In this document: one piece after another, positions 25,538 through 33,833 of the stretch
How the letters are laid out: each line of letters opens with the position of its first letter
Position numbering within the stretch: the first letter of the stretch is position 1
Source of the DNA: an uncultured Nitrospira sp.
GTDB taxonomy: Bacteria > Nitrospirota > Nitrospiria > Nitrospirales > Nitrospiraceae
DNA: 64,000 nucleotides
NCBI GenBank assembly: GCA_902500995.1
Contig: CABVSR010000001.1
Location: 137,416-201,415 of the forward strand
Direction of reading: 5' to 3'
Translations under genes and position numbers: made by a program
The notes under the pieces: model-generated
The model's input: only the letters and a program-made list of their open reading frames with translations
Databases searched by the model: none
What the model was told of the DNA's origin: nothing

Positions 25538-25692
25538 GTGTGCGACGCACGTGCGGTCACGCTCCCGCGCGGGAATCCGGGCAAAAGGGCATCCATGACA
25601 GGAATGGAGACCGGCGTCGCCGCTTCCTGCGGGACCATCCATTCAGTTGATTAGCGTAGACTGTGAACCTGAGAGGGTTCGAGGCAGGAACA

Positions 25693-25983
25693 CTAGGCCA
25701 GCTGGTCGAGAGGAATGCCTTCATCGATCAACATCACGGGAATATCTTCTCGCACCGGGTAGAGAATCTTATTGTCCGATCGCACGAGCCCGCCATCGAG
25801 CTTTTCCGTGACAGACTTTTGCGCCTTGTTCTTTAAGACGCCGCGTTCGATCGCGCCGTTCACTTTTTGAATCAACTGATCGTCGGCCAGCGCGACCGCC
25901 AGCTTGGTTTCAGGACAGCACAGAATGGCCAACAAGTCTTTGTCCAAATTCACTTTTTTTTGAACGGCGTCGCTCACGATCAC
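25693..25983 (-). CDS. Trm112/YcaR-like small protein
   Basis: The core LLAILCCPETKLAVAL and the C-terminal LYPVREDIPVMLIDEGIPL are the hallmarks of the Trm112/UPF0434 family. In eukaryotes and archaea its members activate methyltransferases; the bacterial role is not settled. A central insertion (about 30 residues, QLIQKVNGAIERGVLKNKAQ) separates the two halves, longer than in YcaR of E. coli (60 aa). Only two Cys are in the first half (CC), and the second CxxC typical of zinc binding is absent. The start is uncertain: GTGs at 25983, 25977 and 25953 and a TTG at 26013 are all possible. Confidence 0.75.
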   Translation of the reverse strand: MIVSDAVQKKVNLDKDLLAILCCPETKLAVALADDQLIQKVNGAIERGVLKNKAQKSVTEKLDGGLVRSDNKILYPVREDIPVMLIDEGIPLDQLA

Positions 25984-26056
25984 TCTCACAATCTCACCCG
26001 TGAGGGTGGCCAAAGGTTACCCGAAACATAGTCCAAATTGTTTGGCAGATCAAGAA

Positions 26057-26085
26057 GATACCAAAACTGTTGTTCATCTGGTATC
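26057..26085. repeat. Inverted repeat in a divergent promoter region
   Basis: GATACCA (26057-26063) and TGGTATC (26079-26085) form a perfect 7-base inverted repeat with a 15-base centre, between the Trm112-like gene and DUF502. It could be an operator; no regulator is adjacent. Confidence 0.35.
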
Positions 26086-26132
26086 GTAACTGACCGGCTA
26101 CCCCTCTCGCGCACCAAACACCAGGATCCAGC

Positions 26133-26759
26133 GTGACATCTTCTCATCGACTTGGACGCATATTTTTCACCGGGCTGCTCCTGCTGGTTCCGGCGTGGGC
26201 GACGTTTTTGATCCTGGCCGCGCTATTCGACACGCTGGATTCGCTCTTGCTCGATCTCATCGGCCGGCAGATTCAGCCCTATGCGCCCGGATTGGGCATT
26301 ATCCTACTGGTCGGCATGGTGCTCATCGTCGGAGCCGTTGCCACCCAGGTGATCGGTCAGCGATTCGTTCGATGGGCCGAAACAACCCTCGAAGGCATTC
26401 CGCTGATCCGGAGTATTTACCTGACCTTGAAGAGCATGACCGATCTCCTGAACTACCGCGCGCGCTTCGGACAAAGCACGGTCGTCGCCTTCCCTTTCCC
26501 TCGCGACGGGCTCTGGGCGCTCGGCTTCGTCATGGGCTCACCACCGCCGGCACTACAGATCGCGCCCGCCGTCGAATTGGTGATGGTCTTCGTGCCGACT
26601 GCCATCCACCCCTTCACGGGGTATCTGGCCATGATCCCGAAAAGCCAGTTGCAACCGTTGAATCTGTTGCCGGAAGAAGCCCTCAAGCTGGAATTCTCTG
26701 CCGGACTGTATCGTCCTTTACAGGGGTGGCTCACCGCGCCGGCGGCGAAGTCGTCATGA
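26133..26759 (+). CDS. DUF502 membrane protein
   Basis: A 208-aa inner-membrane protein. Two N-terminal helices are evident (IFFTGLLLLVPAWATFLILAAL and GIILLVGMVLIVGAVATQVIG). They are followed by ETTLEGIPLIRSIYLTLKSM and FVPTAIHPFTGYLAMIPKSQ, conserved DUF502 segments. The start is GTG with a CAGGATCC region upstream. Its stop overlaps the acetyltransferase start (ATGA). The family function is unknown. Confidence 0.85.
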   Translation: MTSSHRLGRIFFTGLLLLVPAWATFLILAALFDTLDSLLLDLIGRQIQPYAPGLGIILLVGMVLIVGAVATQVIGQRFVRWAETTLEGIPLIRSIYLTLKSMTDLLNYRARFGQSTVVAFPFPRDGLWALGFVMGSPPPALQIAPAVELVMVFVPTAIHPFTGYLAMIPKSQLQPLNLLPEEALKLEFSAGLYRPLQGWLTAPAAKSS

Positions 26760-27274
26760 AGCCCATCAATCAGCTGCGCATACGCCAGGCCACCTTGCAG
26801 GACCTGGATGTCCTCACGAGATTCAGCGCCGCCATGGCCCTGGAGACCGAAGGACGAAGACTGGACCTTTCACGTCTGCGATCAGGCACTCAGGCCGTCC
26901 TCGACTGCCCGGAACGCGGACAATATTACGTCACAGACTTGCACCGGAACGATCCGGCCGATACAGTGACAGTAGGGCAGCTGCTCATCACCTATGAATG
27001 GAGCGATTGGCGTAATGCCCAATTCTGGTGGATCCAGAGCGTCTACGTCGAGCCCACGTGGCGCCGCCAAGGCGTCTATCGGGCCATGCATCACACCGTG
27101 ATGGCGCTGGCGCAATCGCGCGCCGACGTCTGCGGCGTCCGTTTATATGTGGAGGACGACAACAGCATCGCCAAAGACGTGTACGGGCGGGTCGGGCTCA
27201 GCCCCTCTTCCTATCAGATTTACGAGTCTGATTTCGTCCTTCCCAAATCTTCTTCCCCCGTGCAGAGCTCATAG
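26756..27274 (+). CDS. GNAT-family N-acetyltransferase
   Basis: A 172-aa enzyme transferring an acetyl group from acetyl-CoA to an amine. The acetyl-CoA motif is SVYVEPTWRRQGVYRAM (about residues 97-113), with LYVEDDNSIAKDVYGRVGL (about 130-148) as the C-terminal motif B region. The ATG overlaps the DUF502 stop by 4 bases, so coupling with that membrane protein is likely. A longer in-frame reading from 26195 runs through DUF502 in another frame and is rejected. The substrate is unknown. Confidence 0.87.
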   Translation: MKPINQLRIRQATLQDLDVLTRFSAAMALETEGRRLDLSRLRSGTQAVLDCPERGQYYVTDLHRNDPADTVTVGQLLITYEWSDWRNAQFWWIQSVYVEPTWRRQGVYRAMHHTVMALAQSRADVCGVRLYVEDDNSIAKDVYGRVGLSPSSYQIYESDFVLPKSSSPVQSS

Positions 27275-27311
27275 CCGGCCTGGTGGACTGTCTACACAAG
27301 GAGGATCGCAC

Positions 27312-27689
27312 ATGCGACGAGCGGGTTTATTGTTGATGATGCTGCTGATGCTGAATGCCTGCGCATTCAGCCGAGGCACCCTCGGTGATGAAATCAAGAC
27401 GGACACCGTCAATTCGATCAAGAAGGGCACGACGACACGGGCGGAGGTGCTGGCGCATCTCGGCGCTCCGGACCGTCTGCTGCAATTGAACGGACGCGAC
27501 CTGTTTCAATACTACCGCTATGATGCCAAGGTCGGCAGCCTGCTCCTGATCTTGGTGAACTTCTCCCGCGTGTCGGTCAAGAGCGACGACCTGTTCGTCA
27601 TCATTAATCGCGAAGGCATCGTGGAAGAAGTGATCGCGTCGAAACGCACCGAAAATCTGGAATTCAGATTCTGGCCCTTCGGAGACTGA
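27312..27689 (+). CDS. BamE/SmpA-like lipoprotein
   Basis: A 125-aa lipoprotein with an ideal ribosome site (AAGGAGGATC). The signal ends LMLNAC (lipobox LNAC). The mature part has IKKGTTTRAEVLAHLGAPD, the repeat-like motif of the SmpA/OmlA/BamE fold, then a beta-rich C-terminus. BamE is part of the outer-membrane assembly machine; short relatives like this one are often of unknown function. It sits directly before a second, similar lipoprotein gene (4-base gap). Confidence 0.82.
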   Translation: MRRAGLLLMMLLMLNACAFSRGTLGDEIKTDTVNSIKKGTTTRAEVLAHLGAPDRLLQLNGRDLFQYYRYDAKVGSLLLILVNFSRVSVKSDDLFVIINREGIVEEVIASKRTENLEFRFWPFGD

Positions 27690-27693
27690 TACC

Positions 27694-28116
27694 GTGTGGC
27701 ACAAGATCGTTTCACTTCCACTTCTTTTTACGGCGATGGTGCTGCCGTCGTTGTCCGGCTGCAACGTCGCCCGTCTGACCATTAACACTCCGCTGACGGC
27801 CGACGCTGTGGGCTTCATTACCGAAGGGAAGACCACGCTGGCAGATGTCGTCGAGAAACTGGGAGCGCCGGATTCCATCACGGACACCGAGGTCGGAGCC
27901 CTGGTGACGTACCGGTTTCTCAACGCGAAGTACTCCCGCGTGAATTTCGGATGGCTGGCAAAACCTTGGTCGCCGGTGGACCCGGATCTGGTCTTCTCGC
28001 GTTCGGGGATGGGAACGGACGCCTTCGAGCTCCTCTGTGACACCAACTGGGTGGTGACGCATCAGGCATTTGTACGGCATCGTCCAGAGCCGCCCTTTAC
28101 GCCGTATCCCTTTTAG
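27694..28116 (+). CDS. Second BamE/SmpA-like lipoprotein
   Basis: A 140-aa lipoprotein beginning with GTG. The signal ends PSLSGC (LSGC lipobox). The motif FITEGKTTLADVVEKLGAPD parallels the preceding gene's motif, so the two may be diverged duplicates. The remainder is beta-rich with no assigned function. It is four bases from the first and shares its transcript. A further protein with the same general motif (TTEDVKRILGKPN) lies in the island at 61725. Confidence 0.8.
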   Translation: MWHKIVSLPLLFTAMVLPSLSGCNVARLTINTPLTADAVGFITEGKTTLADVVEKLGAPDSITDTEVGALVTYRFLNAKYSRVNFGWLAKPWSPVDPDLVFSRSGMGTDAFELLCDTNWVVTHQAFVRHRPEPPFTPYPF

Positions 28117-28142
28117 CTCCGACCACGCTCACCGTTCGCGAA

Positions 28143-28171
28143 TTGCCGCTTTGCACGCATCTCGCTATAAT
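28143..28171 (+). promoter_or_regulatory. Promoter for a probably leaderless LOG gene
   Basis: TTGCCG (28143-28148) and a perfect TATAAT (28166-28171) with a 17-base spacer. The -10 box ends seven bases before the ATG at 28179, so the mRNA probably begins at the start codon. Confidence 0.7.
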
Positions 28172-28178
28172 GCCGCCC

Positions 28179-29036
28179 ATGGGCGCAGGTTCCTCCGACG
28201 AGTCAGCCAGCCGACAGACTCCCATCACGTCTTCCTCCTATATCCCAGCCGATCGCGACATCGAATTTCTCCAGCGCGATGAGTTGCGCCCGCTCCGTCT
28301 CGGCCTGGAATTGCTGAAGCCGGAATTGATTCAGACGGAGCAGGGGATCCGGTCGACGATTGTCGTCTTCGGCAGCGCGCGGCTGGTCGAACCCGCCCGC
28401 GCCCGGCTCGCCCTGGAAGTCGCCACAGCCGAACTGAAATCCGCCCCCCAGGATCCTTGGCGACAGCGACAGGTCACGCTGGCAGAACGCCGGGTGGCGA
28501 TGGCGCACTACTATGACATCGCTCGCGAATTCGGCCGCCTCGTGTCTGCGACCTGCCAGATCGACGGGCAGTGCGATTACGTCATCGTGACCGGCGGAGG
28601 ACCCGGCATCATGGAGGCCGCCAATCGAGGAGCGGCGGATGCGGGGGCCAAATCGATGGGACTCAACATCACGCTCCCGCACGAACAACAACCGAACGCC
28701 TACATCACCCCGGACCTGTGTTTTCAATTTCGCTATTTCGCCTTGCGAAAAATGCATTTTCTCCTCCGCGCGCGGGCGCTCGTGGTGTTTCCCGGCGGGT
28801 TCGGCACACTCGACGAACTGTTTGAAACCCTCACGCTTCTGCAGACGGGGAAAACGCGTAACCTGACGATCGTGCTCATCGGGCAAGCCTACTGGGAGCG
28901 ACTGATCAACTGGTCCATGTTGGTGGAGGAAGGCCTCATCGGTCCGCACGATCTCTCGCTTTTTCATTTTGCGGAAACGGCTCAACAGGCGTGGGACCTG
29001 ATCAGCCGGATGCATGGAGGCCCGGCCGCCCGATGA
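28179..29036 (+). CDS. LOG-family protein (lysine decarboxylase-like fold)
   Basis: A 285-aa protein of the LOG/TIGR00730 group, whose best-known members release cytokinin bases from nucleoside monophosphates. The core motifs are VTGGGPGIMEAANRGA (about residue 140) and VVFPGGFGTLDELFE (about residue 204), which bind the phosphoribosyl group. An N-terminal extension of about 55 residues, with IVVFGSARLVEP after it, marks a larger LOG subgroup. I chose the ATG at 28179 because it lies seven bases from a TATAAT box. The stop overlaps the next gene's start (ATGA). The physiological substrate is unknown. Confidence 0.9.
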   Translation: MGAGSSDESASRQTPITSSSYIPADRDIEFLQRDELRPLRLGLELLKPELIQTEQGIRSTIVVFGSARLVEPARARLALEVATAELKSAPQDPWRQRQVTLAERRVAMAHYYDIAREFGRLVSATCQIDGQCDYVIVTGGGPGIMEAANRGAADAGAKSMGLNITLPHEQQPNAYITPDLCFQFRYFALRKMHFLLRARALVVFPGGFGTLDELFETLTLLQTGKTRNLTIVLIGQAYWERLINWSMLVEEGLIGPHDLSLFHFAETAQQAWDLISRMHGGPAAR

Positions 29037-30430
29037 AGCTCTCCTTCCATGGCGCCGCGCGATCAGTCACCGGCAGTCGCCATCTGCTGGAAATGCCCGG
29101 TAGCCAAGTCCTGCTCGACTGCGGGCTGTTCCAGGGTCCACGGCAGGAGGCTGATCGGCAGAATCGGTTCTTAGGCTTTGATCCGCGCGCAATCCAGGCC
29201 GTTCTTTTGTCACATGCGCATATCGACCATTCCGGTGCGCTCCCCGTGCTCGGCCAACACCGGTTTCGCGGAGATGTGCACATGACCCGCGCCACCGCGG
29301 ATCTCACCGCCGTGATGCTGGAGGACTCGGCTCGGTTGCAGGAAAACGATTGCGCCTATCTGAATCGGAAGGAGAATCGTCGCGGGCAGAAATGCCTGAA
29401 ACCGTTCTACGACGCGCGCGAGGCGCGCGCCATTATCCGCCGTTTCGTGGGCGCTCGTTACGAAGACAAGGTCAAGGTCACCCCTCGACTCACGGCCACC
29501 TTCCATGATGTGGGGCACATCCTAGGATCTGCCGCCATTCGTCTCAAGTACACCGCGCGCGGGAACAGCACCACCATCCTGTTCTCCGGCGATCTCGGGC
29601 GATCGCGCATGCCGATCCTCCGCGACCCCACGCCGCCGCCGAGTTGTGATGTATTGATCATTGAATCGACGTACGGCGATCGCCTCCACGAAGACGCCGG
29701 CGACGCGCTGACCAAGAGAGCCCAACAACTCGTTGCGCACGCCAAGGCGCATCACAGCAAGATCATCGTACCCGCATTCGCGCTGGGGCGGACGCAAGAT
29801 CTCGTCATGCGAATCAAACGATTGGTGGCCGAGGGACAGATCGACCCGCTGCCCATTTACATCGATTCTCCCCTGGCGGCAAAAGTCACAGAGGTATTTC
29901 GCAAGCATCCGGAATGCTACGACGAAGAGACCTATCGCACCTTTACCTCCGAGGGAGATCCCTTTGCCGCCCGGTATATCCGCTATGTCTCCTCAGCGGA
30001 TGAAAGCAAGCGTCTCAATAACATGAAGGGACCCTGCGTCATCATTGCCTCGTCGGGCATGTGCGAAGGTGGGCGTGTGGTCCATCACCTCAAACATGCC
30101 ATCCAGGATGAAGCCAATATCATCGCCATCGTAGGGTTTCAGGCCGAGCACACGCTGGGACGCAGACTGGTCGAAGGGTGGGATGTGGTGCCGCTGTTCG
30201 GCATGCCCACAGCGCGGCGCGCTCAGGTGGTGGTGTTTAACGGCTTGTCGGCCCATGCGGATCGGAACGATCTGCTCGCCTATGTCAGAGCCATCTCTCC
30301 GGCTCCTCAGCACATTTTCGTGGTCCACGGGGAAGAAAAACAGGCGCTGTCACTGGGGGCGGCCATCCAGGCGGAATGTCCGCGGGCATCGATTGTCGTG
30401 CCCCACAGGGAGAGCAGTTATGAGATCTAG
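29033..30430 (+). CDS. Metallo-beta-lactamase/beta-CASP RNA-processing exonuclease-like protein
   Basis: A 465-aa CPSF/Ysh1-type protein. Zinc ligands appear in SHAHIDHSGALPVL (HxHxDH, about residue 60) and later His/Asp. The beta-CASP cap contains PAFALGRTQDL and the C-terminal CPSF-like motifs are present: ASSGMCEGGRVVHHL and GLSAHADRNDL. Family members cleave RNA, often with 5' exonuclease or endonuclease activity, but also include DNA-acting enzymes. The ATG at 29033 overlaps the LOG stop by 4 bases. No membrane part is visible. Confidence 0.92.
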   Translation: MKLSFHGAARSVTGSRHLLEMPGSQVLLDCGLFQGPRQEADRQNRFLGFDPRAIQAVLLSHAHIDHSGALPVLGQHRFRGDVHMTRATADLTAVMLEDSARLQENDCAYLNRKENRRGQKCLKPFYDAREARAIIRRFVGARYEDKVKVTPRLTATFHDVGHILGSAAIRLKYTARGNSTTILFSGDLGRSRMPILRDPTPPPSCDVLIIESTYGDRLHEDAGDALTKRAQQLVAHAKAHHSKIIVPAFALGRTQDLVMRIKRLVAEGQIDPLPIYIDSPLAAKVTEVFRKHPECYDEETYRTFTSEGDPFAARYIRYVSSADESKRLNNMKGPCVIIASSGMCEGGRVVHHLKHAIQDEANIIAIVGFQAEHTLGRRLVEGWDVVPLFGMPTARRAQVVVFNGLSAHADRNDLLAYVRAISPAPQHIFVVHGEEKQALSLGAAIQAECPRASIVVPHRESSYEI

Positions 30431-30479
30431 CGTCGACCCTTCTCTTTAGCGCTGGTGAGGCATGGAGGCTGTCGTTAGC

Positions 30480-31745
30480 ATGAGCTTTATACACACCGGT
30501 TCCCGTTGGATCATCGCCTGCCTCTTCGTCAGCCTAACCGCCTCCGTCTCCCCCGGCTGGTGCGCGGAGACGGCAACCGATCCGGCTGAACAGACGCGGG
30601 TCCGCGCACGCGCGCTCGGCTTAAGGCTCGGGCAATTGGAGCCTGGCCCGCTGAATGCCATTACCGATGTGCCCGGCGTGAAAGTGGGTCAGGTGACGTT
30701 GATGCGCGGGGACGGTCCTCTGGTTCCAGGACAGGGGCCGGTCCGAACCGGCGTCACAGTCATCGTGCCACGGGAGGATGTGTGGCAGAAGAAAGTCCCC
30801 GCTGGCGCTTTCGTGTTGAACGGCACGGGAGAAATGACGGGGCTGGCGTGGGTGGCCGAATCGGGATTTCTCGAATACCCCATTGCCTTGACCAATACGC
30901 TCAATGTCCCGCGCGTGGCGAACGGCGTCATCAGCTGGATGCTCCGCCGCTATCCGGCGATCGGCATCACCGACGACACCCTCACCCCCGTCGTGGCGGA
31001 ATGTGATGACGGACGGCTGAACGACATCCAGGGTCGCCATGTCTCTGAAGCGGACGTCATGCAGGCCTTGGACGAGGCGACTTCCGGACCCGTTTCCGAA
31101 GGAACCGTCGGAGCAGGCACCGGGATGATCTCCTATGGATTCAAGGGCGGCATCGGGACGTCGTCCAGGCGTCTGCCGGCCGCTGCCGGAGGGTTTACGG
31201 TCGGAGTATTGGTCAACGCCAACCACGGTCGCCGCCCGGAACTCATCATGGGCGGAGTGCCGGTCGGACAACGGTATGACGCCACGCCGATACAATCCAG
31301 CGGGAGGCCGGATCCGAATCCGGAACGCCTGCATGCGTCGCGTGAAGGAGCCAGCGGGAATGCCGAGGGGTCGATCATCGTCATCATCGCCACGGACGCT
31401 CCATTGGATAGCCGGCAACTGACTCGACTCGGAAAGCGAGCGGCCTTGGGGCTCGCCAGGACCGGCTCGACCGCGCGCCACGGAAGCGGCGATTTCATGC
31501 TGGCCTTCTCCACCGGCAATATCATTCCCCATTATCCGGCCGAGCCAACCTTTTCACTCACGCATCTGGCCGACACCCATCTCAATGCCGTCATCACCGC
31601 TACGGTCGAGGCCACGGAAGAAGCGATCCTCAACGCCCTGACAAGCGCGACCAGCGTCACGGGACGCGATGGATTCCGGGCCGAAGCCATTTCGATTCCG
31701 CGCCTCCGCGCGCTGCTCCCTTCCGACCTGACCAGCGGGCAGTGA
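30480..31745 (+). CDS. P1-family peptidase (DmpA-like, S58), exported
   Basis: A 421-aa protein with a signal peptide (IIACLFVSLTASVS, cleavage likely after GWCA). The S58 family cleaves itself into two chains at a Gly-Ser/Thr bond, exposing an N-terminal nucleophile. Motifs are ITDVPGVKVGQVTL near the start and GGIGTSSRRLP at about residue 226, the autoprocessing and nucleophile site. DmpA has L-aminopeptidase/D-esterase/amidase activity. A second ATG lies at 30462; I prefer 30480 because GGAGG precedes it at a workable distance. The enzyme is probably periplasmic. Confidence 0.88.
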   Translation: MSFIHTGSRWIIACLFVSLTASVSPGWCAETATDPAEQTRVRARALGLRLGQLEPGPLNAITDVPGVKVGQVTLMRGDGPLVPGQGPVRTGVTVIVPREDVWQKKVPAGAFVLNGTGEMTGLAWVAESGFLEYPIALTNTLNVPRVANGVISWMLRRYPAIGITDDTLTPVVAECDDGRLNDIQGRHVSEADVMQALDEATSGPVSEGTVGAGTGMISYGFKGGIGTSSRRLPAAAGGFTVGVLVNANHGRRPELIMGGVPVGQRYDATPIQSSGRPDPNPERLHASREGASGNAEGSIIVIIATDAPLDSRQLTRLGKRAALGLARTGSTARHGSGDFMLAFSTGNIIPHYPAEPTFSLTHLADTHLNAVITATVEATEEAILNALTSATSVTGRDGFRAEAISIPRLRALLPSDLTSGQ

Positions 31746-31820
31746 CCGGCTCGCGGCGCCTTGCTTTTACAGGGCCTCACGGCTATTCTCCTGCCTTGTC
31801 TGATTCGGATTCGGAGGGCT

Positions 31821-32048
31821 ATGGCTGACTATTCCATGGGAGGCGGCCTCACGCTTCTCACCGCGCTCGAAAAAAGCGACAAGTTTGCGGAATTTTTGAA
31901 GACGAGAATGGCGCAAGCCCTGGAAGCACAAGATCCGACCGAACTTCACTATCTACTCGCACAGCTGGATGATTTTCATTCGTACATGTGGCGCTATTAT
32001 AAAAAACTCGCCACCGAACGACCGGAACGCATGAATCCGGGCGTCTGA
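31821..32048 (+). CDS. Hypothetical protein, 75 aa
   Basis: Ribosome site GGAGGGCT precedes the ATG. The product is mostly helical: LTLLTALEKSDKFAEFLKTR, then EAQDPTELHYLLAQLDDFHS and a basic end. No known domain. It lies between the P1 peptidase and the FIST gene and may be co-transcribed with them. Confidence 0.6.
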   Translation: MADYSMGGGLTLLTALEKSDKFAEFLKTRMAQALEAQDPTELHYLLAQLDDFHSYMWRYYKKLATERPERMNPGV

Positions 32049-32093
32049 CCGCCCGGCGACACAGACCGCCAACTGTATCAGCAGGGACTTTCG

Positions 32094-33320
32094 GTGATTA
32101 CGACTCCCTCGTCAACGCTGCGATTTGCCTCCGCCCTCACGCGCCAATCTGAGGCACGGCTGGCGGCCGATGACTTGATCAGGTCCATCCGCGAACAATT
32201 GGGCTCCTCGCGAGTCGATGTGGCCTTCCTGTTTATTTCGGCTCAGCATGCAGACCAGGCCGAGGCGCTTTCACGAGCCCTTCGCACGGCACTGGGCACG
32301 GTGACACTCGTCGGGTGCACGGGTGAAGGGATTATCGGCACGGGACGCGAAATTGAGTCGGGTCCTGCCGCCACGCTCTGGGCGGCTCACCTGCCCGGTG
32401 TCCTCGTGCAACCGCTGCGGCTGTCTTTTTCAAGTGTCCATGACCAATTTTCACTCCGCGATTGGCCCGATCTGGATCATGCCGGGGGTTCAGAGCCGGT
32501 CATGATGCTGTTCGCCGATCCCTTCTCCACCCCCATGCAGGACGTCTTGGCCGTCATCGAGGAGCAGTATCCCGGTACGCGCACGCTGGGCGGATTGGCT
32601 GGAGGAGGTCAGGACCTCGGTGAAAATCGACTCTTCCTCGAGGATCAGGTCTACCGCGACGGATTGGTCGGCATGGCGCTCTCCGGCAATATCGCGGTTC
32701 GCTCGGTCATTTCACAAGGCTGCCGTCCCATCGGCGACCGCTTCATCGTCACCAAGGCGGAGCACAACGTCATCCAGGAGCTGGGAGGCATCCCTGCCTT
32801 GCAGTGCTTGCAGACCGTATTTGAACACCTGAGCAGCGACGAACGTGCCCAGGCACAACGGGCGCTGCATATCGGCATCGCGATGGACGAGCACCGGGCA
32901 CAATTCACCCGCGGCGATTTTTTGATCCGCAATCTGCTCGGGGCAGACCAACAGACCGGCGCCATCGTCATCGGAGATGTCGTCCAGGAAGGCCAGACCG
33001 TGCAGTTCCAAGTCCGGGATGCCCATTCCGCGGATGAAGATCTTCATGCCTTACTCGCCGCGCCTTCTCGCGAAGTCCCATCACAACCACTCGGCGCGCT
33101 GCTGTTCAGCTGTTGCGGACGCGGCAAAGGGCTCTTTGGCATTCCAGATCACGACGCCTCCGTGCTGGGCCAGCAACTAGGCGCCATCCCGCTGGCCGGG
33201 TTTTTTGCGCAAGGGGAAGTGGGGCCGGTCGGGGGGCGAAATTTTCTCCATGGCTATACGGCCAGCATTGCCATTTTCTCCCAGCCCGAACGAGGGCATC
33301 ACGCGCGCCTGAACCAGTGA
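32094..33320 (+). CDS. FIST domain protein (FIST_N plus FIST_C)
   Basis: A 408-aa protein beginning with GTG behind AGGGAC. It carries an N-terminal FIST domain (FISAQHADQAEALSRALR, VTLVGCTGEGIIGTG, about residues 40-90) and a FIST_C region (GALLFSCCGRGKGLFG near 340, then HDASVLGQQLGAIPLAGFFA). FIST domains are proposed ligand-binding sensory modules, often beside signalling proteins. Here the protein is stand-alone with no kinase or cyclase domain and no membrane segment. It is likely cytoplasmic, with an unknown ligand. Confidence 0.88.
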   Translation: MITTPSSTLRFASALTRQSEARLAADDLIRSIREQLGSSRVDVAFLFISAQHADQAEALSRALRTALGTVTLVGCTGEGIIGTGREIESGPAATLWAAHLPGVLVQPLRLSFSSVHDQFSLRDWPDLDHAGGSEPVMMLFADPFSTPMQDVLAVIEEQYPGTRTLGGLAGGGQDLGENRLFLEDQVYRDGLVGMALSGNIAVRSVISQGCRPIGDRFIVTKAEHNVIQELGGIPALQCLQTVFEHLSSDERAQAQRALHIGIAMDEHRAQFTRGDFLIRNLLGADQQTGAIVIGDVVQEGQTVQFQVRDAHSADEDLHALLAAPSREVPSQPLGALLFSCCGRGKGLFGIPDHDASVLGQQLGAIPLAGFFAQGEVGPVGGRNFLHGYTASIAIFSQPERGHHARLNQ

Positions 33321-33373
33321 ATGGCTCCGCCGGTGAGTTGGGTTCGATTCACGCAAGGAGCTGAAAGGAACAG

Positions 33374-33817
33374 ATGACAACTCGCTTCTGGTGGACGACT
33401 TGGGGTATCGTGGGGCTCGTTTTCATGACAATAGGGAGGCCAATGATGGCACAGAGCGAACAGCCAGGTTCAGCGGCGGAAGTCACGACCGCATCCGGGC
33501 TCAAATACGTCGATGTGGTCGTAGGAACGGGCCGCGAAGCCGCCGCGGGCAATCTGGCGACGGTGCACTATTCCGGCTGGCTCACGAACGGCAAGAAGTT
33601 CGACAGCTCCGTCGATCGCCGCGATCCGTTCTCCTTTCCCATCGGCGCAGGCCAGGTCATTCGGGGATGGGACGAAGGGGTGGCCGGCATGAAGGTTGGC
33701 GGAAAACGGAAGTTGACGATTCCGCCGGAACTCGGGTATGGATCGCGCGGCGCCGGCGGAGTGATCCCCCCGAATGCAACCTTGGTGTTCGACGTAGAAT
33801 TACTCGAGGTTCGATAG
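33374..33817 (+). CDS. FKBP-type peptidyl-prolyl isomerase, exported
   Basis: A 147-aa protein with an N-terminal hydrophobic signal (GIVGLVFMTIG, cleavage near MMAQS). The FKBP domain (about 40-147) shows VHYSGWLTNGKKFDSS, PFSFPIGAGQVIRGWDEG, KLTIPPELGYGSRGAG and IPPNATLVFDVELL, all standard. It accelerates proline isomerisation of secreted proteins. An AAGGAG site upstream supports the start. It stands just before gcvT, with no functional link evident. Confidence 0.92.
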   Translation: MTTRFWWTTWGIVGLVFMTIGRPMMAQSEQPGSAAEVTTASGLKYVDVVVGTGREAAAGNLATVHYSGWLTNGKKFDSSVDRRDPFSFPIGAGQVIRGWDEGVAGMKVGGKRKLTIPPELGYGSRGAGGVIPPNATLVFDVELLEVR

Positions 33818-33833
33818 GTTTCGCACTCACCCG

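Noticed and set aside
26195-26755. N-terminal extension of the acetyltransferase
   Set aside because: It overlaps DUF502 in another frame and has no family character; the ATGA junction at 26756 is better.
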